This document shows positions 14,301 to 29,255 of a stretch of 64,000 bases of DNA, piece by piece; positions within the stretch are counted from its first letter, which is position 1; each line of letters begins with the position of its first letter. Location: positions 1,535,487 through 1,599,486 of the forward strand of contig JAIUJO010000084.1 of the NCBI GenBank assembly GCA_023846275.1, in the 5' to 3' direction. Below the pieces are notes generated by a model. The model ran no database searches. It was given only the letters and a program-made list of their open reading frames with translations, and was not told the origin of the DNA. The translations under genes and the position numbers were made by a program. Origin of the DNA: Vanilla planifolia. Lineage: Eukaryota > Streptophyta > Magnoliopsida > Asparagales > Orchidaceae.

Positions 14301-17300
14301 AATCTAATGGAGATGAAGCAAGTATCGTTTGACACATCTCAATGAGCTTTACATATTTAAATACATATTTTTTTAATTTAAAAAATTTGGTTTTCTAACA
14401 TTTTTTGATAATTTATGAGATATTTTTATTTTTTCCAGATTTGATGATAGTGGATGTTACATTTGATCTCCTAAGCATCCTCGAATGCATTTTCTTATAT
14501 AATTTGTCTCTTTTGTATGAATTTTTTGCTTACCTTCGATTTTATTGCAATGAAACTCTAATGTTTCTCTTATGTTACAATTATAACATTTTTATTTTTC
14601 CAAATTACTTTGCATCATTTTATCTTATTCTAGCTTCATTATGTCTTTACTTAATATTTAAATAATAATTTATTATCATCCATGCCAATTTAATTTTTTA
14701 ATTAGAAGTAATTCAAATAAGGTCCAATTCAGAGGAATCAAACATCATTGGGCTCATCTCAACATGCTCTTTCTATTTAAATATTTTATTTTTTAGTTTT
14801 TTACTCTTTATAAGGCATGTTTATTCATACCTTATTTTATGATTGAACGTGTTGTGCCCAACTATCATAGTATCTTAAACTGCAAATACTCTTCGTAATT
14901 TATCTCATTTTTTCAAATTGGTTTTTTGTGTTATATCAGTACACATTTCTAATTATTTTCTCGTCTATTGTTTATATGTTTTTCATTTAGATATATTACA
15001 TTATCTTAATTAAATTTTTTTAGATTTTAATTTAATTTTATTTAATATTAAAATAACATTTCATTACTATTTATACTTATTTTCTTTTATAATTCATAAT
15101 AACTCTAAGAAAGGTTTGACCAAGAAGGAAAAAAAGTTAGACATGCATCATTTTGTTATTCTTATTATTTTCTTTTGTATTATTATGGTAAGCTTTATAA
15201 GTTTTTTTCATATCAGATTTAATGATTGAGGACTTTTTATTCCATCCACTTAGTATCTTAGAATGCACCTTTCTTGTAAAATTTATCTATTTTTTTCTAT
15301 CCTTTTCTCTGATTAGTTTATATTATTATGAAATTCTAATATTTTTCTTTTTTCACTTTTACATCATTTTTATTTTTCTATAATACATAGGTTTAAATTG
15401 TCTTCTTTTGAACTTAAATATGCATTCAAATAATAATAAAATAAAACAATATTACTATTTATAGTTGATGACATTGGAAATTCATAGTAACTCCCAATGA
15501 AGTTGGCTGTGATGAAGCAAAAATTGTTTGTCTCATCTCAATGTGTTCTATCTAATTATATATATATTTTTTATTCATAAGTATTGTATTTTATAAATTT
15601 TTAGCATGTTTGGCAAGTTTTTTAATTTTTTACATCTCGTTTCTTCAAATTGTTTACTTTGAATATGTTATACTAATGTACAATCATAAAACTCTTACAT
15701 CACACTAATTTTGTTATATCACTTTGCAATGTTTTAGCCCTAATGTATATTTCCTAAATATTTATAAAATAATTTCTTATTATATATTCTTACTAATTTT
15801 TTCATACCTAATTTAACAATCAAGGTTGTTACCCTAGGTCTCTTTATTATTGAGTACAATTTCATCATATAATTTATCACATTCCTTCTAATATTTCTTT
15901 TTTATTTTTTTTATTCCCCTCGTGTGTGAGCTTTACCACATTTTGATTTTGTTATCAAATATTGCTTTAATTTATTTTTATTTTAGTGTTAATATATGCC
16001 TACATAAGCTTAAAGTTATGTTTTATTATTATGTACATCTATTTATTTTGGCATTTTGTAGTATTTCCAATTTAAGGTTTGATCGAGACAAAGGAAACAT
16101 CATTTGATTGGGATCAAGGACTCTAACAAATTAAATTTCACTTTTATATTCCAATAATTTTAATGCTCTACTATTTATGCATGCTTTAAAGAATATCAAT
16201 TCATATCTTATTTGATATTTGATGGTATTATACAAGATTCTCTTAATATCTTGGAACACAATGTTTTTAAAAAAATTATTTCATTTCTTCAAAGTTTTCT
16301 CCTTGTTTTGTTATATTTTTATATCCCTCTAAATGTGCTTATCATGTGACCTTTGTATTACATTTATTTGGTTATATTACTTTGCTTCAATTTATATTAT
16401 ATTAGCTTTATATATGTTTTTCTAAATATTGAAATAACAATTTGAAATTATTTATGATTATTTTTTTTTGTAATTTTTAGTTATTAAAAATGATATTTGA
16501 TAAAAAATGAATCAATGCCATTTGTCTCATCTTAATGAATTCTTTCAAATTAAATATTACTTTCTAATTTTTTTAAATATTATTTTCTAGGGTTTTTACT
16601 TTATTTAAAAGATGTTTTAAATCATCCATGATTTTATTATTGAGGATATTACCATCGATCTCCTTAATTCTTGGAATGAATGTTTCATGTATAACTTATT
16701 TTTGCTTCTCCAATTGTTTATAATTTTTCTAGTTATATAAATTTAAACTATAATTATCCAGTCTTATGAACCCCACATAAATTTATATTTGTTGTATTAT
16801 ACTTTTTTAAATCATTTCATTTGAGCTTTGTTATGTAATCCCAAAATATAAAAATAATAATTTATTATTATTTATGCTTATTTAATTTTCAAAATAATAA
16901 TAATTCAAACTAACGTTTGATTCTGATTAAACAAATATCATTGGAGTCAACTTGACGAGCACTCTCCCCTAAAATCTAATTTTTATTTTTTTTAATTATT
17001 TATGTGCTAGGGTTTTATCATGGTTAATTTGTCATTTTCATTCATATAATTAGATGATTGATGATTTTAAGCTAAATCTCTCCAGTAGTTTGCAAAGTAA
17101 CATTATAATACAATTTATCTGATTTAATAATTTTTCTCATGATGTCGTTGTTTTATTATGTAACTCTAACTCTTTTTCCATGTGACATTTACAAGTCTTT
17201 GAATTGGTTAAGTAACATTATTTTAATCTATCTTCCTGCAAATCAAATATAAATTAATTTAATGTTAAAATAATAAAATAAATTATTTATGCTTGTTTAC

Positions 17301-20300
17301 ATTGGAAATTTGTAGTAATCAATGTTCATTTCTAATGACCATAAATCATTGTCGTTAGACTCTTCTTGATGACATCAATCTTAATAGTTCATTTCTATAT
17401 TTTCAAATATTTTATTTTTTATAGTTTTGATATGCTTTAGGAGGCCCTTTGATTCATAAAGGATTTGAAGAATGAGGATGTCACACTTGGTATGTTTTCT
17501 ACTTAAAAAGAACCTTCCTTATATAATTTATCTAATTTGTTCAAATGTTTTATGTTTTTATTGCAAATTGTGAAATAAAAAATCTCTTCTCATCTAAACT
17601 TTAAATTTATTTGACTTGATTATGTTATAGTTCTTCCATTTATTTGATTTTAGTTTCAATATATTTTTACTTAATATCGTTAATTTTTTAATATTTATGG
17701 AGATTGGCAATTTAAAGTGACTCGAAATGGGGTACGGTAGAGAAGAAAACAAACCCATCTTGATAGGCTAAATTTAATTAACTATTCTTTCTTATATTTT
17801 TTATAAAAATATTTTTCTAAGATTTTGCTACATTAAAAAAATCATTTCAATTCATACATGATTTAACGACTCGGGGTATTATCCTCAATTTTTGTTGTAT
17901 CTTGGAAATGAGCCTTATCATCTAATTTGTATCATTCTTTCAAATATTTCCCTTCGATTTTTTTATATTGCTATTAACTAAAAATCTCATTTCATATTAC
18001 TATAGATTGCATTTACTTTTTTTATTGATCAATTTAACCCATTAAAGTTTTAATAAATATTTACTTAAATAACAAAACATTATTTTTAATTATTTATACT
18101 TATTCAATTTTGTTGTTAACATTAAGTTGAACTGAATTCTAATCAAAATTATGGAAATATCATTTGACTCATCTCAATGAGTTCCACGTAATTAAATAAT
18201 CATTTTTTAATTTTCAAATATTTATTTCTTAATTTTTTTTGCACATCTTGATATTTCAAGTTTTATATGATTGACATTTAAGGATATTACCATCGATCTC
18301 CTCAGTATCTTGTAATTTACCTAACTTTCAAACAACTTATCATATTTTCGTCAACTTTTCCTCTTTTATTTCGTTATATTTTTATGTAACACTTAATATT
18401 CACACATGTGGCCCTTGTCTCAATTATTAAGTTATATTACATCATTTCAATTTATTTCCTTTTATTTTATATATATATATATTTACATTATATTAAAAAA
18501 GAAATTTTTATAATTTATGATTATATGCATTGGTAATCTGCAAAAATTCTAAACATCTGAAAAAAGAACAAACAAACATCATTAGACTCATCTCAAAAAG
18601 GATGATCTAAATGAATATTCATTTATATATTTTAAACTATTTTAATTTTTTTTTTTTTGCTTTGTGAGGCATTTTAATTTGTACCTTATTTGATCATCGA
18701 AGATATTACACTCAATCTCTTTAATATATTAGAATATAATTTTATTGTATAATTTATCTCCATTATTCAAATTATTGTCTTTTGTTTTGTTGCATAAAAA
18801 TGTGTTTCTAAATCCACTCTCCTATGACCTTTATATTACTTTGATTGGGCTATATTGCATTATTTTTCAGTTTATCTCGTTCCAACCCTATTACATGTTT
18901 ATATAATATTTTTATAATAAAGTATCATTTTTAATTTTTATTTATTTTGGTAATTAGTAATAAATAAAAATAACGTCTTATAGAGAAAAAAACCACAATT
19001 AAACTTTTCTTAGAATGCTACATCCTATTATATATATTCAAATTTTAAACCTTTTTAATATTATATTAATTTTTTAGCATTTTGGGATAGCTTACGAGTC
19101 ATCTTATTTCATACCTAATTTAATCATTAGCTATTTACCCTTAATATCATTTCTATTCAACAATTTAGCATTCCCATGTAATTTGTTTTTTCTTTTTACT
19201 TTTCTTTTTCATTTGGTTATCTTACTATTAACTCTAAATCTTTTACCATATGAGTTTTACATTACTTTTGTTTTGATGGTACATTTGTTTAATTTATCTT
19301 GTTTTTAGTTTTAGTGCTAATTTCTTTTAATTAAAAAATAATTTTTTCTCATTATTACTTATTTATTTTATTAATTTTTGATAAATCCAAAAAATGACTA
19401 ATTAATGAAAAACTGATGATGTTAGATTAATCTTAACAAACTCTATCTCATAAGAAATGTTTTGTAATTCTAAATATTTAATTTTAATTATTTTGACACA
19501 TGTAATGAAACATTTTCATTTGTATTTTTTTATGGTAAGATCTCACACTTGATCCCTTTATTATCTCTTAATGCAAATTTATGATAACATTTATCTTATT
19601 TTCTTCAAATATATCTCTTTGATTTTGATATTTTACTATGTAATTTTAAATCTATTATCATGACACGTTTACAACTCTTTAGTCTAGCCATATTGCATTA
19701 TGTCAAATTATCTTAGTTTTGTTTTAACGTATATACATAATATTAAGATAATTTTTTATTTATATTTATTTAGATAAGGAAGTAGTGATAATCCTAAACA
19801 ATGTCTGATAGAGATCAAACAAACATTGTTGAGTCATCTGAACGAGCTTTAGCTAATTAAATATTTATTTGCATATGTTTTTTAATATTTTATTTTTAGT
19901 TTTGGAATATTTTATGGGATATTTTTAATTTTCACAATATTTGAGTATGTCGGTGTTACACTCGTTTTCCTTAGCAATTTAACTTAATTCTTTAAATTTT
20001 TCACTTCTATTATTTTATATTAAAATTTAAATCTAAATCTCAACTAATATGATATTTATGTTACAATTATTTTGTTTTTTTTACAATACTTATTTTTATA
20101 GCATTTCATGTTTTGTTCACATATTGAAGTAACATTAAAAACTAACTTTTTAAGCAAAATTATGTTAGTAATTCATAATAATTCTTAATGAATAATGATA
20201 TAGGGAAGATAATGGCTGAGTATATTTATATTAATATTTTTTTCATCTTAGGTTTTGGCTTACTTTAGAAGGCATTTTAAAATTGCACTTGAATTCAAGG

Positions 20301-21715
20301 TCATTAACGCTACACTTGATCAACCTTTATCTTAAAAGTCATTTTCCCATAAAAGATTCACATTTGTTCCCATATTTTACTTTGATTTGGTTATATTAAT
20401 ACAAAACACTAATTATTCCCTTGTGTGTGCTTTACATCAAATTGATTTTGCTTTGTTATAGTCCTTAAAATTATCTTATTTTAGCATTACAAAAATTTTA
20501 CATAATATTTTGAAAAATAACTTATGATCATTAATGTTTAACTCGTTTTGTAATTTGTAATGATTTCAAATTTTAGTGACATCTTGACAACGTCTATCTA
20601 ATTAAATATTTTTTTTTATATTTTAAAAAATAAATTCTACCAAGAACATGCACTAAAAGTCATTAAAATTTACACCTAATTTGGTGATTGATGACGCTAC
20701 ACGTAATCCCCTTAATACCTTTGAAAAAACATTTCTTATGCAATTTATTTCATTTCTTCTAATGTTTTTAATTATATTTGATTGCATTTAATTATAATTA
20801 TAAATATGAACTCTTAAGGCATATACTTCACATTTATTTAGTTAGTTATGTTTATTAATTTCAGTTATTCATAATATTTCTAAATGAAGTTTGGTTGAAT
20901 TGAAATAAATATTATTGGGCTCATTTTGAAGAGCTCTATTCAATTTAATATTCATTTTTAAAAATAATATTTTAATTAATTAGTTTTGCTGCTTTTTTTA
21001 AAACTTTTTAGTCATGCATTGATCAATCAAGGATTTTGTAATTGATCTCTTTAGTATCTTGGAGTACATCTTTCCTACACGATTGATAACATCTCCTATA
21101 GTTTTTTTCAATGGTTTTGTTAGATTATTATGAAACTCCAATTCTCTAATTGCATGACCTTCACATTGCATTGATTTGGCTACATTATTTTACTTCCTAT
21201 TCTATTTTTTAGCTTTATGATTTTTTTATTAAATATAAATACAATAATTTCTTATTGTTTATGTTTCTTCCTTTAATAATTTGTTATAATTCAAAAAAGA
21301 GGTTTGATCAAGTTGAAACAAATGCAATTGGATCCAATCAAAACAGCTTTAGGAAATTGAATATTATTTTATATTTTTAAGTATTGTTTGTGTAGTTTAG
21401 GCATGTTTTCTTGCATCTTGGGATGGTGGTTTCTCTTTCCTTCAAATCTTTTTGTGTGATTTTGTTATATTACTATAAAATTCTAAATTTGCACTGATGT
21501 GGCCTTTACATTACCTTAATTTCGGAATATAACATTACCTTAATTTAATTTATTTCATTTTTAATATATTTTTCATTATTAATAAAATATCAATTTTTTT
21601 CTTTTATTCATTTAAGCTCTCAGAATTTTTAATAATAGTTAACATTGTACAATATTTACAAAATAAGGATCATTGTGCTCTTCAAAGAATTGTAACAATT
21701 ATCAAATTAAATAAG
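11311..21715 (+). repeat. Satellite array block 2, forward
   Basis: Continuation of the same tandem array. The period can be read from the box resembling ctcatctcaatgagctc: its copies lie at about 13,927, 14,338 and 14,758, then 16,531, 16,951, 17,365, 17,759, 18,173 and 18,592, giving steps of 394-420 bp. Some intervals are longer or shorter (for example about 779 bp between 14,758 and 15,537), consistent with a monomer whose box has decayed or with indels. The open frame at 14,405-14,665 is the monomer read in one frame; a similar frame occurs in inverted copies at 29,597-29,905, so it is not a gene. Confidence 0.85.
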
Positions 21716-22850
21716 ATTAAAAATTAATAAATTATTATTTTAACATTTTATAAAAATATATAAAAGTAGAAATATAAAGACTAAAGTAATAAAATATAAA
21801 GAAATCAAGGTGATGTAAAACACACATTAGAAGAAAATTATGGTTTTATAGTAATATGCAAATATTAAAGCAAATATTTTGAGGAATTGAGATAAATCAT
21901 ATGAAAAATTAGTTTTATTAGATAATAATTAGACCAATTGTGGCATCCTTCAAGTCTGGTATAAATCAAAATACCTCGTAAGGCATGCAACACCTAAGAA
22001 AATAAAATATTTACAAATAAAGAAATTCTTTTTAATTGGATAGTGTTCTTTATGGCATGTCCGACAACCTTAGGTTTGCCTCACACAGAAGTTGTTTTAA
22101 ATTTTTGCAAATTACCAAATTTGTATTCAAAGATACTAAACAGATCAAGTGTGAAACCATCGATTATCAAATTTTGTATTTATTGAAAACATTTATAAAA
22201 TATGCCATATGCATAAAAATTGAACATTTACAGATATAGAATAGAAAATTTAATTAGATATAACTTATCAAGACAAGTCTAATGACTTTTCTTCTTCTTA
22301 ATTTGACGTCATTTTGAAGTACTACTTTTTACCAAAGTAAATAAGAAAAAAAATCAATCACTACTTTAAAATTAGTAAATATATAATATTAGTGAAATAA
22401 GAGCAATTGAATTAACATAAGTAATAAAATTTAATCAATTTAATGCTCACCATAAAGTACATTTATTGTTACATATTAATATAACAAAATGAAATATAAA
22501 ATTTTATTTGTTGAGAACAATAGTAAACAAAATTTATATTTTGAGGTAATAATGAATGCTACATAAAAAATAACAAATTTGATGCAAAGTAATATACCCT
22601 TATAACAACAACACTAAATCTACGCAAGAGAAGATCAATGTTACATAGCAATATAATCAAATAAGTGCGAGAAATTAGAAGAATAAAGAAAATTTGTATG
22701 GAAAAGTCAAATTAAAAAGATATTAAGAATTTCTTGGTTAACATGCTTTGTCATAAAATTAGGTACAAATCAAAATAACTTCTAAAAAAACAAAAGTATT
22801 CAAAACAAAACTGTTAAAAATAAATAAATTATTGAAAATAGATTGTTTAG
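21716..22850 (-). repeat. Satellite array block 3, reverse orientation
   Basis: The base skew flips from T-rich to A-rich and the satellite words appear as reverse complements (for example aataaattattattttaac, aagcaaatattttgagg, and gataaatcatatg). The block holds roughly two to three monomers. The switch at about 21,715 falls inside the AT-rich part of the monomer. The short open frame at 22,036-22,239 is a chance frame in the inverted monomer. Confidence 0.75.
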
Positions 22851-22859
22851 GGGAGTGCA

Positions 22860-25800
22860 TCGACATTTTTTTGGTTTGAGCAGTCTTGTTTGAATTAGAA
22901 ATTTAATTTTTCTCATTATCATTTTTTTTGTATCTATTTAATGATTAATGATATCGCATTTGATCTTCTTAATGTCTTAGAATAAAACTTTCAATATATT
23001 TTATCTTATTTCTTCAAATAATTCATTTTTTGTATTAATATATAACCCTCAATTGTGTTAGTGACACCTTTACATGACACTTTTAATTGTGTTTGTTTTT
23101 ATTTTTAATGATGTCACACTTGATCTCCTTAGTATCATGAAATGAAACTTCTGTATACAATTCTTCTCATTTCTACTTATTTTTTCCTATTATTTATTTA
23201 CATTTCTATGTTACTCTAAGTCTTTTCTTACATGTGCTCTAGTTCACTTTGATTTAGTCATATGACTTTGCTTAAATTTATCTCATTTTAGCATCAAAAA
23301 AATTTAATGAATATCAAAATGATAATTTATTATTATTTTATTTTATTCACTTTTGTGATTCTTAGTTATTCTAAATGAGATTTTATTAAGATGAAACAAA
23401 CTTTGTTCAAGTCCAGTTGATGCGTTATACCCGATTAAGGACTCATTCACTTATTTTTAACTTTTTGTTTATTTTTTGAATACATTACTAGATAATTTGA
23501 TTCCTACTTAATTTAACCCTTAATAATGTTACACTTTATCTCCATAGTAAGTAGAAATTAAACTTTCTTAAATAATATATACTATTTTTACAAAGTTTTT
23601 ATTTGATTTTTCATATTAATATAACACAATAATTCTCACCTCATTTTTCCTCAATGGACTCACCACAATTAGCTCAATGAATTTAAATATTCATTTTCAT
23701 ATATTTAAATGCTTATTTCATAGAGATTTAGCATGCTTTAGAAGTTATTTTGTTTGTTACCTAATTTAATGATATAGCATTTTATGCTTAATACTCTAAG
23801 TATTTTGGATCATTTAATATTTATCTCATTTATTAAAATGTTTTTTTTTTAATTGGTAATGCCACTATGAAACTATAATACTCAACCAATATGACCATAA
23901 CGATATTTTAATTTTATTATATCACAATGCTTCAGTTTATCTTATTAATGATTTATTCTAATTTTACTTAATCAAAATCATAACATAATATTTTTTCATG
24001 TTTTTTGACATTTGTTTAAAATTGTAATTCTAAAAGTGATATTGATCAATTTGAAATAAATGTCATTAAACATGACATGATGAACTTTATCTTATTAAAT
24101 ATTCATTTGTTTATTTATTTAAAAAAATTTCTAGTATTTTAGCATATTTTATGGATCATTTCAAATTATACAAAATCTAAAAATAGTGGACATCACTGTT
24201 GATATCGTTTGAATCTTTGAATGCAACTTGCATAAACAATTTATATCTTTTTTAAAAATGTTTCAATTTGATATAGCTATATCATATCTTTACACTAAAT
24301 CTTCTATCAAGTGGCCTTTGCATTATTTTGAGGTTTTGATATTATAATTATTATTTCAAGTTTTGTAGTAAACATATATTTGATAAATATTTAGATAGCT
24401 TTTTTATTTTTATTTATTATTAGTAATTTTTAGCAATTTCAAATAATGTTTGATCGAGATAAAACAAATGGTGTTACACTCATCTCCATGAGCTCTATCT
24501 AATTTAAGATTTATTTAAATATTTTCCAAAACAATTTTTAAAGTTTTGACATCCTTTAACAGAATTTTGAATCCTGTCTTATTTAATGGTCAAGGATGTT
24601 ATGCTCTACCTCCAAAAGAATCTTGGCATGTAGCTTTCTAATTATTCAAATTTTTAATTTTCATTCAGTTTTATTTCTATGGAACACTAATTCTACTCCT
24701 TTGTGACATTTACACCCTTTTTAATTTTGTTATGTTATATTACCTTAGTTTTTCTAATTTCAATTTTAATATGTACTTAATTATTATTTAAATAATAATT
24801 TATTATTTTTTATATTTTTTTACTTTGTAATTCATAGTAATTCCAAACATGTACTTATAGAGAAGAAAATTTCATTATACTCATTACAATGAACTTTACA
24901 TAAATTAAAGGCATTTTTGATTCATACCTGATTTGGTGATATATGTTGTTACACTCGTTCTCTTGAGTATCTTAAAATGAAGCTTTCTTATACAAGTTAT
25001 CTCATTTTCACAAATCTTTCTCTTTTATTTTATTATATTATTATGAAACTCTAATTCTCATCTTTTGTGACAATTTTATTGCTTTTACTTTATTTTTTTA
25101 ATTTATCACTATTTTCAATTAATTTATTTCTAGTTAACATTAAAATATTAAGTAATTATTTTTTAAGTTTATTTACTTCTACAATTTGTAGTATTTCTAA
25201 ATAATATTTGTTTGAGATGAAATATAGTTGTTACATTTTTCGTAAGAAGCTCAATCCAATTAAATATTTTCAAGTATTCTTAAATATCTAGTCTTCTGTT
25301 ATTTTGTCATGCTTCATAAGTTGACATAGTTCATACTAGATTTCACATTCAATTATGTTGCACATGATCTTTACAATATCTTGGAATACAATTTAGCCAT
25401 ACAACATATTTCTTTCATTGAAAACTATCACTTGTATTTGGTTATATTACTACGTAACCCTAATTCTCTTATCATGTGACTTTTACATTACATTTATTTG
25501 GTTATATTATACTAATTAAATTCAAGTCATTTCAAATTTAATTTGTATTTTCTTAAAATTATAATTTAGTTCAGTATTATTTACGATTATTTGCTTTAAT
25601 AATTTGAAGTAAATCAAAGCTAGGATTGATTAAGAAAAAACAAACATCAATAGGCTTGTATCAAAAAGCTCTATTAAAAGAAATATTAATTTTATATTTT
25701 TAAATATTTTTTTTTATTTAGTAGTTTCTTACCAAGTACTTACATTTGTGCCTAATTTTATGATTAAAGATGTTATGTAATCTTCTTAGTATCTTAGAAT

Positions 25801-28800
25801 TTAGTATTTTTAAATAATTTATCTCAATTTTTCAAATCTTTTGCTTTGATTTGGTAATATTATTATGAAACTATAATTCTCATCTTATGTGATCCTTACA
25901 ATAGCTTGACTTGGTTAAATGATATTAATTTAATTATTTTATTTCAACTTTAATATATAATTAGTTAATATTCAAATGATAATTTTTTAATATTTATGCA
26001 TATTTACTTTGGAAATTCGAGATATATCAAAAAGGATTTGATTGTATTAAAACAATTGTTCTTGGACTCTACTCGATGACCTCTATCCAATCAAGTATAG
26101 GTACATATCTTTATTTTTTAAATGCTTTATTTGTGTGAACTTTGTCATATTTTATGTGTTATTTTCATGTAAAATGATGTTGACAAAATCTCCATAATAT
26201 GATGAAATACAATTTGCTCATAAACTTTAACTCACTTCTTAAAATATTTTTTTTTGATTTTTTAATATTAATTTGTAACAGTGAATCAGGTATCATTCTT
26301 CCTATACATTATGTTCATTTGGTTGATTAGTTTTCTTCAATTTATCTAATTTTAACTTAAATATATTTCTTAAAAAACTTCAAATTATTGTTTACTACAG
26401 TTTGTGCTTATTTACTTCTAGAATTTGTAGTAATTCCAAAAAAGCTAATCAAGAGAGACAAACATAGCTAGACTTATTTCAATGAGCTCTTTAGTAGTAA
26501 ATGTTAATTTTTATTGTTTAATTATTTTCTAATTTTCCAGTGGTTTGACATACCTTATGAGACAATTTCGTTCATTACTAATTTAACGTTCAAGGATGCT
26601 GCAATAGAACTTCTCCCTTGTATTTTGCGAATGAATTTTCATAGCACAATTTATCCCTTTTATTAAATTTTTTTTGCCTTATTTGGTTTTGTTACTTTGT
26701 AATGCTAAACTCCCCTTTGTGACTAATATATAAATATTAATTTTCCATTTTAATTAATTCAATTTATATTATTTTTAATATATATATTTACTTTTTATTA
26801 AAATAATAATTTATTACTATTTATGCTTAATTAGTTTTGTAGTTCCTACAAATTCCAAATGAAGCCCAATACGAAAAAAATAAACATTATCAAACTCCTT
26901 TAAAGTAGCTCTATTCAATTAATTATTCATGTTTATATGTTTATAAATTATTCTTCTTAGTATTTTGCTGCTTTTTAAGATATTTCTCTGTGCACCTAAT
27001 TTGATTATTGAGGATGCTACTCTCGATCCTGTTTAAATCTTCGAATATATCTTTTTCCGTGCAATTCATCTTATTTCATCAAAGATTTAACTGTAATTTG
27101 GCTAAATTGCTATGTAATAGTAAATCTTTCTTATATGCAATTTAATTCATTTTGATTAACTTACATTACATAACTTAGGTTTGTTTTGTTAAAATTTTAG
27201 ACCTTTATTTACTTAATATTAAAATAATATTTTATTGTTATCGATGCTTATTACTTCACTAAATCACAAAAAATCCAATTGACATCCAATATTGACAAAA
27301 CATACTAATTGCACTTATCAAGATGATCTATATTTAATTAAATAGTATTTTTTATGTTTTTTAATATTTTATTTTGTTTTGTTTGTTCGTGCTTTAAATT
27401 TAAATTTTTACTTAATTTGACGATTTAGGATGTTCCACTCAACTGCCTTAATTTCTTGGATGGAAACTCATCTATAAATTTTATCCTATATTTGCAAATT
27501 TCTTGCATTTATTTAATTATATTCTTACGTAACCCTAAATATTCCTTAATGTAACCTTTGCATTACATTGATTTGGTTTTATAATAATAAATTAGTTTGC
27601 CTATTTTTAAATTTATTATATTTTTAGTTAATATTAAAATGGTAATTTTTTTATTTATGTTTTTTACATGTGTAACTTATAATTATTCCAAAAATGGTAT
27701 GATCAAGAAAACAAATTATCATTGAACTTACCTCTAAGCACTCATTCCAATTAAATATTTATTTTAATATATTTAAATATTTTAGTTTCCATGCTTTTTA
27801 TATGTTTTATGGGACATGATTATTAGTACCTGATTTGATGATTGAGAATATTACATTGGATCTCTTTAGTATTACATAATCCAACTTTTTGTACTATTTA
27901 TCTTATTTTCTCAAATTATTTCCTATGATTTAGTTATACTAAAATGAAAAGCTATTTCTCCTATAATGTGACCATTAAAGTTTTCTGATTTGCATATATT
28001 TCATTACTTAAATTTATATCTGTTTTAGTTCATTATATATTTACTTAAATTTTAAATAATCATTTATTAATATACATGGTTATTTACATTTTTAATTCAT
28101 AATAATTCTAAAAAATTAGCAACAAAGATGATTTAAGCATCATTAGGCTCATCTTAATTAACACAACTAATATAATATTTATTTTCCTTGTTTTAAATTA
28201 TTTTTTTCTAGTTTTTTGAAATGTTTTATTATATATTTTAATTGATAACTTATTTGATGATTGATGCTGCTAACCTTAATATTCTTATAATAATGTAAAG
28301 CAATTTTGACATACAATTTATCTTATTCATCAAAATTATTTTTACTTTATTTTTTATATTTTAAATATAATTCTCCTCTCATATGGCCTTTATAATTATT
28401 TGATTTGCTTATGTCAGAGTGTTAGAATTTATATCATCATAGCTTTAATAGGTATATATAGATGCTTAAAAATCAAATAAAATTTGTTTATTATTTATGA
28501 TGTCCTTTTTCAAAAATTCACAATAATTACAAACAAGTTTTGATCGAGATGAAATGTTATCATCATCCACATCTCGATGACTTCTACTTAAATATTTTTT
28601 TTTAAATTTCAAAATAGTTTATTTTCCAAAGGTTTTACAAGAAATTTTAATTCATACTTTATTTAGCACTCAAGGCTTAATGTCCTAGAATGTAAGTTTC
28701 TTATAAAATGTATCTTATTTCTTCTAAATTTGGGCTTTTATTTATCTGTATTACTTTGAAATTAAAGTTTTCTCTTTGTTAGTTTTACATATCTTTGACT

Positions 28801-29255
28801 TTGTTATAGTACGCATGTTTAATATATCATATTTCTTCTTTGACAAAGGTTAACTTAAATTTAAAAAAATAATTTATGAAATTTATTTTTATTGACTTTA
28901 TTAATTCATAATAATTCCAAATGAGATTCGATGGAGTCAAAGTAAATATCGTTACACTCATCTTGATGTGCTATGTTTAATTAGATATTAATATTTATAT
29001 TTTTAAATATTTTATTATCAATGGTTTTGTCAAGCTTTACATAACATTGATTCATAGCAAATTTGATAATCAATGATATTACAATCAATCTTCTTGTTAT
29101 CTTAGAATGAGACATTCTTTTATAATTTATTTTTTTTTTTCAAGTATTTTTATTTGAATTTGTTATGCAAATACGAAAATAAAACTCTTCTCACATGTGA
29201 CCTTTACAATTTTTTTATTTTATTATTTTTCATTACATTATATTATAATATATAA
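22860..29255 (+). repeat. Satellite array block 4, forward
   Basis: T-rich forward copies resume after a junction around 22,850-22,900 where one monomer is incomplete. About 15 diverged monomers follow with the same word order as blocks 1 and 2. No gene, no inserted element and no RNA gene is visible within the block. Confidence 0.8.

Noticed and set aside
14405-14665. 86-codon plus-strand frame, membrane-protein-like
   Set aside because: It lies inside satellite monomers, and a similar frame occurs in inverted copies (29,597-29,905). Its hydrophobicity comes from T-rich codons.
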